Of a stretch of 64,000 bases of DNA, positions 56,263 through 64,000 are shown piece by piece. The notes beneath the pieces are model-generated. The model ran no database searches, had not been told where the DNA came from, and saw nothing but the letters and a program-made list of their open reading frames with translations. The DNA is from Lonicera japonica (lineage: Eukaryota; Streptophyta; Magnoliopsida; Dipsacales; Caprifoliaceae), in NCBI GenBank assembly GCA_021464415.1, contig CM038466.1, positions 31,712,833 to 31,776,832 on the forward strand. Reading direction: 5' to 3'. Numbering within the stretch: position 1 is the stretch's first letter; each line of letters opens with the position of its first letter. A program made the translations under genes and the position numbers.

Positions 56263-56705
56263 CCATTTTGAAAAATATTTTTGTCAAATTATCAAAAATT
56301 AACATGGTCCTTCCATGAAAGAACAAAAGGAAAGAAAAACCTTCCAAAATATATATATATATATATCATTTTTATGGATATTTTGGTTTAAATAAGAGTT
56401 TTTTTCATTATCTTTTTGCTCTCTTATGTGCTTTTTTGTGGGAAACGTTAATTTTCAGTAGTTGGACCAAACACCCTTAAAAATGGTCGTATTTTGTCAA
56501 ATTATCATAAACTAACATGGTCCTTCCATGAAAGAACAAAAGGAAAGAAAAACATTCCAATATATATATATGTATATTTCATTTTTACGGATATTTTGGT
56601 TTAAGTAAGAATTTTTTTCCTTATCTTTTTGCTCTCTTATGTGTTTTTTTGTGGGTAATGTTAATTTTTAGTAATTGGACCAAACACCCTTAAAAGTGGT
56701 TGTAT
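56263..56705. repeat. tandem duplication of about 213 bp
   Basis: Two units offset by 213 bases share GTCAAATTATCA, AACATGGTCCTTCCATGAAA, GATATTTTGGTTTAA, TTTTTGCTCTCTTATGTG and GGACCAAACACCCTTAAAA. Confidence 0.9.
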
Positions 56706-58814
56706 TTGATGCACATGACCATTTTTTGTCAATTTTAATAGCAAAAGTGGACAAAAGGGCCGAAATAAAACTTGGTCTTTTGAGGAGCTAAATGATGGTA
56801 TTTGAAGTTGAGGGGAAAAATAGAACTAGCCTCATAATGTAAGGACGATTGATGTAGTTCACCTTTTTTTATATACAGTCTCCCAATAAAGTAGTTGGAT
56901 ATTTTTTTCTACGCAAGAATGGAAGACACGTGGACTATCGGATTTTAAGTACTAGCTCACGGGCGTAGAAGGGAAATTATGAAATTATATCATAAATATT
57001 TAAATTCTAGGTCTTTTTTTAGGTCATTAAATTTCAAAAAAAAATATTTAAAAGTGTTTAACAATAATTACTTCTCAGGTGAAAATATGTATTTTTTTTC
57101 AGTCTAATAATGAGATATTTTTTAACTTTTAAAGTTTGATTGACATTTTTTTTATTTCTTTTTTTTTTTACTTATTTTGCACCAAGCCTAGATCGAAATT
57201 ATTTTTCTCGGAGAAAGTTAAGAATTTGACGGTACTACTTTTATACATCATTAACTAATTTGTACTGTCGAACTAGATGGATTTAAAAATACCTAGAAAA
57301 CTAAACAATCAAATGGTACAAAATATAAAAAACCTTTTTAAAATTAATATTTACTCGGATTAAAATCAAAGCGTTTTCTATTTGTTCAAAACTTTTACTA
57401 GGCCAACTCAAAATGTACTCTAACTATTTTCAAGAACAAACATGTACCTTTATTATTACTCGGTTCCATGTTAAAAAATTCTTAATGCTTAATCAATTTA
57501 TCAAACGAAGCTTATGATAATAAATAAGCTTATGTTAACTACTAAATATATAATGTGCCCATAAGTTGATAAAAAATACTATAAACGATTAAAAACAATT
57601 AGATTTTATGATAAGTTATAAAATCAATGAGTGGTTTGATACGGCATTCTCTATTTTTTCCCTTCATTATATGAAAAAAAAATATTTACTCAGCGCCCAA
57701 ATAATTGAGAACGTTATCAAATCACTATCTATTTTTTTATTATTTTTGATGAATTAAATATTTTTCAGTCTATGTTTCCACTTTTTGTCATAAAAAACAT
57801 CCTTAAAATTAGTAAAAACTAATTGGTCAAACAAATAAGTACTCATTTTAGCTTATATTCTTGTTTTATTACAAGAATAAAGTGTGATTTTTCAATTTGT
57901 TTACAGAGAGGAGAATAAGTAGCTTATTCTTTTGCGTCTTTAGCTTTGTTTTTACAAATTTCGGAGACTTGAAACTCTTTATTCTCGTACTGAATCTCAA
58001 ACATTTGTACGGTAAATTGATTTTGATTAATGAATGATGTTGTGTATTAATTAATAATAACCTCATGCACAAATCTGGCCAAGCAAATCAAGAATATCAA
58101 GGATATCCCTGAAGATAAGTGTTGATGCTATTTTAGGTTTAATAAAATATAAATTTCAGATCCACCCAACCACCAATTACATCTTATTGCCAGTTGGCAA
58201 AGTGCCAAACCCCCCACCATTAGTTGTTGCCTTCATGTGCTGGCACACACCCATTACCAACATCCCTCTCTCCCTGTCTCTCTCTTCTTTAACAAACAAA
58301 TGGAGGGAAAATTTTAGGTGCGGTTCGGTCTGTATAAATTATTATTTTTTATAATGGTTTTATGTTATAAAAAATACTGTTTAAATATTTTTATGATAGA
58401 AAATTATCGTAAAATGATTAATTCATACCAGAAACAGACCTAACAAACAGATTAACCTTTCAAACACATACACAAATATATATTACATCTTGCAAATGGT
58501 ATGAACCGTCCGTATACAAATAACTTTTTATAATTATTTTTTTATCCCTAATAAAAAATGTTTTTAGAGACAAATTTTAAAGATGAGATTTGCACCAGAT
58601 CCTCACCATGTATATATATTTACCATCTATCTACTTGAATTTACTAATGAAATTTAGTAAAAATAATATAACCACTATGAAAGTCATCTCTAGCACATTA
58701 AAAGATTCAATCATCTTTCTCGCAAAAATAAGTCATACCAAAGGTTTTGAAAAATCAAGAATTCAAGAAGAAAAAAAAATGAGAAGGGATAAAACTATCT
58801 TGATCTTACTCCTA

Positions 58815-59692
58815 GGGTGTGTTTGTTGCGCGGGATTAAAAATATGATAAGATTAATTAATTCTATCCAGTGTTTGGTGTCGAAAATGATAGGATAAATA
58901 AATCATATCCTGCATTTAGCGCAAGGGTGGATAGGATATTTTAATCCTATCCTGCGTTTGACGCAAATCGGAACTGGATTGTACTCGGGATTAATTATCA
59001 TTTTATTCCTTTATAATCGAATAAATATATACCACTCCTATAGGTGGTATTATTTTATCCCATGATTGCCAGATAACAAAATGAATATAAAAATTATTTT
59101 TTAATTATTTTAATCTTTTTCTTTACACTTTTTTAGATAATTAAATTTATTAATGAAAATTTTCAACCACCCAAAATTACAATAACTCAACTAATAAATT
59201 TTATTTCTTTTATAATATGATATTTTTATTTATTTTTTTATTAAATGAACGTATTTATAAGAAACTTTAATTTTAGAAAAAGGGTAGCATTAGAATTTAA
59301 AATTGTACTTAATGCCTAATTCGTAAATATTGTATGTGATATAGAACTTTTCTCCCGGAAGAGTTTTTTACGAAACTAATTTATCACTCAAAAAATCGCA
59401 TTAGTTAAACAAATTTGTGAACAACAATTAAAATTGCATATATTTTTAAAAGAAAAGCAACTTTTTATTATATAATATCTAGACTTGTTATCTAAAACTC
59501 CATCAAATGCAAAGTTTATTAAATATTTATCCGACTAGTCATTATCCTGTCCAATCTCGCTTAATCCTTATTCGGCTGATTCATTTCTTATCCTATCCTA
59601 CATAATTCATATTCGACTAATTCCAATTCTTATCCTATCTGACTTTTATCCTATCCTATCCTACCTCCTTATCCGGCGCACCAAACACACCC
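58815..59692. mobile_element. Tourist-like element (GGGTGTGTTTG ends)
   Basis: The left end GGGTGTGTTTGTTGCGCGGG pairs with the right end CGGCGCACCAAACACACCC. The 3-bp direct repeat CTA lies at 58812-58814 and 59693-59695. It is 878 bp and rich in TATCCTATCC / GGATAGGATA motifs in inverted arrangement. No transposase was found. Confidence 0.85.
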
Positions 59693-59699
59693 CTAATGT

Positions 59700-60247
59700 A
59701 TAATGCAAGTCAAAATGTATTAACTCAAATAACCAAATTATAAATCTTAAATGATGTGTCAAAGATCGAGTACAGTGATTACTGTATAAAGTCTATTTAA
59801 AATACTTACCAATCAAATTTCTAACGCGTCATTTGGGATAGTAATTTGGTCATTTAATTTAGTACACTTATCATTACTACAAGTCGAAACTAAACCACAT
59901 ATATATGGGGGGAGAGAGAAATTTGAAATATGCAGATGCAGTTCTGAATTATTAAATCTCTTATCATCGTCATCATCATAAATAAATGTCTTTTTTTGCG
60001 TCATATACAAAATAATACAAGGTCTGGACAAGTTTAGGACTTGACTAAAATTGAATGAATCCAAATCTCTCCTCCGCTATTATGTCCATCAAAGAATTTC
60101 CCTTTCTATTATATCTACACAACTGTATCTACCCTTTCCTTCAAAACAACTCAGGAGAAACAAAGAAAAATTGAAATTTAATAAAGAATTTAAAAAAAAA
60201 AAACTATACGAAATTTTTTGGACCAGAGGAGCAAAGTAGGAAAAATA
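59700..60247. other. 3' flank of the NDL gene, no gene seen
   Basis: AT-rich sequence probably including the NDL 3' untranslated region next to 60248. The ATC/GAT-rich patch at 59955-59978 yields an Asp-rich frame that I regard as chance. Confidence 0.5.
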
Positions 60248-63200
60248 TTATCTGCCTGCATTATGGGGGTGAGGAATGCGGGTCTTAATAGGTTTAAGCT
60301 TCAAGCCCATACTTTCGGGAGAGAGAAGCTCTGGTGCTATGCAAGTTGGGCTGAGAGGGCTCCGGGGACTGTCGCTACTGATCTGGCACGGCCGGTGAAG
60401 TCCATACCCCATTAGAAAATACTCCATTGGTATCAACATTGCTTCAGGCTGCTCTTCTGTCACCATTGATCCACACGCCTGCACCTGCTTGGTTTCCATC
60501 CAAATTTGGTCATTATATGTGTGCGCGTATGTGTGTATGTATGTATGTATGTACTAGCTTACACTGCACATGCAACATGTTTGCGACTTTTATACATCTA
60601 GTTTGAAGAGAATGATCAACGACAATGATAAGTTGCCTAATGCTTGGATGTGTGTTTAACTTTCTAGGTAGTGGTTCGAATCCTGTTGTATTAATATTTT
60701 TTTTATGAATACAAAGATTGCAGGGATAAAATTGGAAATCAAAAATATGATGGGGCCACAAAAGTGGGTAACATCCGTCCGAACCTTATATAACAGCATA
60801 AGTTTGTGCATGTAGGGTTTTTTCACAAGATTAGGGTTAAATTAGAAATTAAAAGTATGAATAACAAGATTGCAGGGTTAAATTAGAAATTTAAAGTATG
60901 ATTGAACCTCAAGAGCGGATAAAATTCATCCCTGCGGCTTTATAAAATAATATAGATTCGTGCAAAGTTGGGTTTTCTCATGCATTCCGTTTGAACTACA
61001 CCATAGCTGTTTGAGGGGTGGGGGAAGCCAGAGGAAACCTTGGTGGAGGCCTAAGGGCATACTTATGTGCAAATCGTTCATCTGACTTGGGTATACGGCA
61101 TCTAGTGGTGAACCCATTAAGACTAAACAAGCTAACTTCATGTAGTATTCGTGTCAAGTTGGCTAGTCCTCTTAAGAATTTACTCAATTTTGAATCTTTT
61201 ACCTTTCATTTGTTCTGAGATTTTGAGTTTCCTAGAATGAGTAATTGGTAGGCTTTTTACTATGTAAAGTTGAGCTTCAGTGGAAGAATTTGACAACAAT
61301 CTACCAATTTATGACTCTCTTGAGATGCTCAAGAGCTCACGTACCTCGACTAAGGCACTATATCTTCTGTCCAGTTTTGCGGTCATGTGAAGAGCCTCGG
61401 AATGAAAAGGAGAGTCCTCCCCAACAAATATTAGCGTTCGACAGTTCAGTCTCTTTAATCCTTCAGTAATGTTTGGTCTCCTACTCATTTCCAAAAACAA
61501 TTTTTTACACAGTTCAGATTTAGAAAATAAAAAATAAAACGCTTCAAAATAAGAAGTATAGAAATAAAATAAAATAAAATCAAGATCTTGCCAATCTAAT
61601 AATCTATACCTATCAATTGCTTGAAGAAAACGCAGAACATTTATGCTCTGCCTCTCATCCAACAACTGAACAAGAAAAAGAAAGAAAATAAACATAAGCA
61701 TAAATAATGCATACTTCAATCAAAAGAAGTTCTAAAACGGAAGCACTTGAAAAAGAACAGATTAGATTGAAGCACTAACTCTTCTGCATGCTTGAACTAT
61801 ATCTGATTCTGGAACTTCTGGATTGCCACGAACTTCCTGATAAAATTTAAAGCATGCCCATTACTCAATTTAATAAACAAATCAATACCCAAAAAACGAA
61901 AATATTAAAGAATGAAAAGGAGGGGAAAAAAAGGATAAAGCATCTTATTCATATAATGTAGAAGAAATAGAATACCTTGCTGAAATATCTGTAGAGCAAA
62001 CACTCCTTCAGCAGACCACACATGCCGTAGAAATATAGCAAATTGGACATTACCTATACAATAAGAGTAATCTTAGAAATGGTGCAGGGATTAATTGGGC
62101 CTTTTTCAGTGTATAAAGGAAGAGCAGGGTTTGTAAAAAGGGAACCTTGTTACACAACCATTCAGTCCAAGAGGGCGCTTTGCATAAAGGGGAAACGAGT
62201 ATCAAACCAAGAACCCGTTCTCGATATTTGATCTGCAAGACATGAACTTCCTCAATAAACCCAAACACACAAAGAGAGAGAGACAGAGATTAAAGAGGAA
62301 ACGTACAGCGAACAGGGTGAGGATGTAAGCCCCTGCCATTACCCCCATGCACATCACTGCACCAAGCCTGAACAAGGTAACATTCATGCCATCATACATA
62401 ATATACAAAAAAACAGAGAATAACTATCTAAAATTATCGAGAAACAAAAGAATAGCAAATAAAATAAATCGATAGTTACATATATACATATCGTCTTAAT
62501 ACAAGCAATACCACAACTATGAAAAATCATATCAGCCTCAATACTGTTTCAAGTCTTGAGGTCAGTATACACATGCAAATACTCACTCCATCCCAAATTG
62601 GGAGTCCACTTTGATGTTTCCATCATTTAAGGAAATGCACTAATTTCAAACTGATCAATGGATCGAGAACACAACTTGTTTACTATCGTGAAATTTGGTA
62701 CATTGTTCATGTCCTAAAAAGGAAGTGGACTCTTACTTTTGGACAAACCAAAAAAGGAATAATGGACTCCTAATTCTGGACGGAGGAAGTAATAAAAATT
62801 AGGTAACTCAATTGCCAAAGCAATGCGAAACTGCAAAAGTAGAAACTAAAACCGATTAAAGCAACACTTGCTTTGGCAATAGCAACAACCTAAACATAAT
62901 TGTAGTGTTCTAATTACCTAAAATAGTTAAGAACTTCAAGGATTTGATCAGTTAAATCATCAACACAAGGCATAGGGTCATCTGGACTAATCGCTGCAGC
63001 TCCTAACTGCAAGAACTCTTATGGAAGTCCCACAAGAGAAACATTATGTGAATAATAACGTTCGACGATAAAGATGCACAATTCTTTTAAAAAAGAAATA
63101 ATCAGTAAATAGAAACAATAGAAATCAAATGCAGACAGTTTAACCAATTCACAGACCTCATGCCCAGGAGGACTGATATGGTATACACAAAAATTATGGA

Positions 63201-63452
63201 GCAGCAGAGAAGCAGCTTCAGGACAAAAGAATAATCCTTGGAAACACGACATATCTGCACCAATAATAAAGAGGAAATAATGATTAACCAAATATACAGG
63301 AAACAAAATAATGTAATCAGTAATCATTATTAAAAAATGAATAATCGCTTACGGTTTAGAGCTAAATCAGGATACGTGATCAGCGCTGGCTTGTCTTGGT
63401 CTCCATAAACAATAACAGACACAGAACCACGGCCAGTCCTGATTATATGTTC
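60248..63452 (-). CDS. NDRG / N-MYC downregulated-like (NDL) protein, 5' end outside the window
   Basis: Eleven exons can be traced on the minus strand: 63452-63353, 63254-63157, 63006-62928, 62367-62307, 62232-62146, 62053-61976, 61836-61780, 61665-61610, 61480-61345 and 60484-60248 join with consistent phases. (This is ten exons; the eleventh, encoding the first about 25 residues, is not seen and presumably lies beyond 64000.) Product landmarks: [110 protein letters not shown] and the tail [12 protein letters not shown]. The fold is alpha/beta hydrolase-like, but NDRG proteins lack the catalytic triad. Arabidopsis NDL1 binds the G-protein beta subunit AGB1 and affects auxin transport. This copy resembles NDL1 most. 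No frame break is visible. Confidence 0.93.
60717..60980 (+). repeat. two units of a dispersed repeat in the last NDL intron
   Basis: Units at about 60717-60825 and 60854-60980 share GATTGCAGGG-TAAA, a block ending in TTATAAAATAATATAGATT / TTATATAACAGCATAAGTT, and TTGGGTTTTCTCA-type ends. A related unit lies in the serine acetyltransferase intron at 40113-40235. A GGTTCGAATCC block at 60676-60686 resembles a polymerase III B box. Confidence 0.5.
62580..62791. mobile_element. Stowaway-like MITE in an NDL intron
   Basis: The ends TACTCACTCCATCCCAAATT and CTGGACGGAGGAAGTA form the standard Stowaway-type inverted terminus with TA flanks. About 212 bp, non-coding. Confidence 0.8.
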
Positions 63453-63459
63453 CTGAGAA

Positions 63460-63624
63460 AATAGTACAAATAGCACATTATGAATCTAACCATAGAGCAG
63501 AATTATAAAAGTCCAATTATATTATTCTTAAAATAAAAAGTCATTTGGTGAAGTATGACTGCGTAGCAATCAATTGCTTTATGTGAATACCCTTCAAGTA
63601 AAAGAAATCTGCGGATTCATGTAA

Positions 63625-63657
<33 letters not shown>

Positions 63658-64000
63658 TAATATTAATAATAATATAAATAATCCAAGAAAGAGCTTGCCA
63701 TGTGCACTGACCACTTTCAGAGCCAGCTTTCTCCAATCAAATGAATATATTTTTTAAAAGAAGATTAAAACAACAAAATAAAGTATCCTAGTTCTCAATC
63801 ATTTGACTCTTAAAAACAATAATAACATTTAAAAGAAGAGGATGGAAAATAGCATAAGTTATATAACACGGACAGATTAAAGTAATTAACAATAATGATT
63901 GCAACTCCTAACCAATAAATAAAGAAAAAAGAAGACAAATTAACTGCCACGTTGTATTCATAACACGAAATGAAGAAATGACAGGTATTACAAGGTTCTC
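63460..64000. other. NDL upstream intron or promoter, with AAT repeat
   Basis: No exon was recognised between the first visible NDL exon and the window edge. An AAT microsatellite runs from about 63629 to 63675. Because the visible first exon begins in mid-domain, this is probably NDL intron. Confidence 0.5.

Larger units (their letters stand above)
55340..58810. other. intergenic between the phosphatase and NDL genes, no gene seen
   Basis: The left part is upstream of the phosphatase start at 55271. It contains the hAT-like element at 55567-56250 and the tandem repeat at 56263-56705. The flanks (about 55395-55510 and 56745-56870) share, in opposite orientation, phrases such as GGTCCCTAAACT / AGCCCCTC, so both may lie inside a larger decayed inverted-end element. 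A CT-rich stretch is at 58260-58292. A minus-strand frame at 57869-58072 has no support. Confidence 0.5.

Noticed and set aside
59813..60064. Minus-strand frame with an Asp run
   Set aside because: The Asp run comes from an ATC/GAT-rich patch, and the rest has no family features.
60218..60415. Plus-strand 65-codon frame
   Set aside because: It is antisense to the last NDL exon, which has clear family residues and splice sites.
60660..60700. tRNA gene suggested by GGTTCGAATCC
   Set aside because: No cloverleaf can be formed with the flanking bases. Only a B-box-like block is present, so at most it is SINE-derived.
61018..61218. Plus-strand frame resembling a GC-balanced coding region
   Set aside because: It lies in the last NDL intron, competing frames are open on both strands, and there is no recognised domain or splice support.

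Overview
The window looks like nuclear DNA of a flowering plant, most likely a eudicot. It has spliced genes with plant-only domain architectures, long AT-rich intergenic tracts and many small DNA transposons. I cannot name the species. Six host genes are recognisable. An ACC oxidase (minus, 1511-3392, three exons) lies at the left. A MYB-related SHAQKYF factor (minus, 28687-32277) has a second, duplicated copy of its last exon at 25323-25736. A cytosolic-type serine acetyltransferase (plus, 36667-40955) has a LINE remnant in its long intron. A DYW2-like PPR editing factor (plus, 44375-45779) has a broken duplicate of its DYW tail at 41429-41770. A HAD-type phosphatase related to phosphoethanolamine/phosphocholine phosphatases (minus, 48825-55271) and an NDRG/NDL protein (minus, 60248-63452, 5' end outside the window) complete the right half. 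As I recall the Arabidopsis map, the serine acetyltransferase and NDL1 genes are immediate neighbours there, so 36-64 kb is probably a conserved block.

The outstanding feature is a complete 3.87-kb LTR retrotransposon at 20713-24582. It has two 300-bp LTRs that look identical, a perfect 5-bp target duplication (TTGAG), a primer-binding site complementary to initiator methionine tRNA and a purine tract. It carries no gag or pol that I can see. Its interior holds pieces of unrelated host genes in series: the first half of a PYR/PYL abscisic acid receptor, joined out of frame to a piece of a DUF620 protein, followed by a LOB-domain (LBD) coding region with one frameshift. It landed in a relic of a sarcosine/pipecolate oxidase exon, whose halves flank it at 20529-20712 and 24588-24660. 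I read it as a young gene-capturing non-autonomous retroelement.

The rest is layered repeat history. 5.3-20.5 kb has no convincing gene but holds a LINE RNase H scrap, a 1.9-kb tandem duplication (14.19-17.89 kb) whose two copies share the same MITE insertion, Tourist-like MITEs and fold-back elements. Several hAT-like elements with exact 8-bp target duplications sit at 43264-43618, 46099-47912, 50284-50823 and 55567-56250. Stowaway-like MITEs lie in introns of the phosphatase and NDL genes.

Three recognisable reading frames (serine acetyltransferase, DYW2-like PPR, captured LBD) are each broken by one single-base indel. This may be real decay or assembly error, and read-level checking would settle it.
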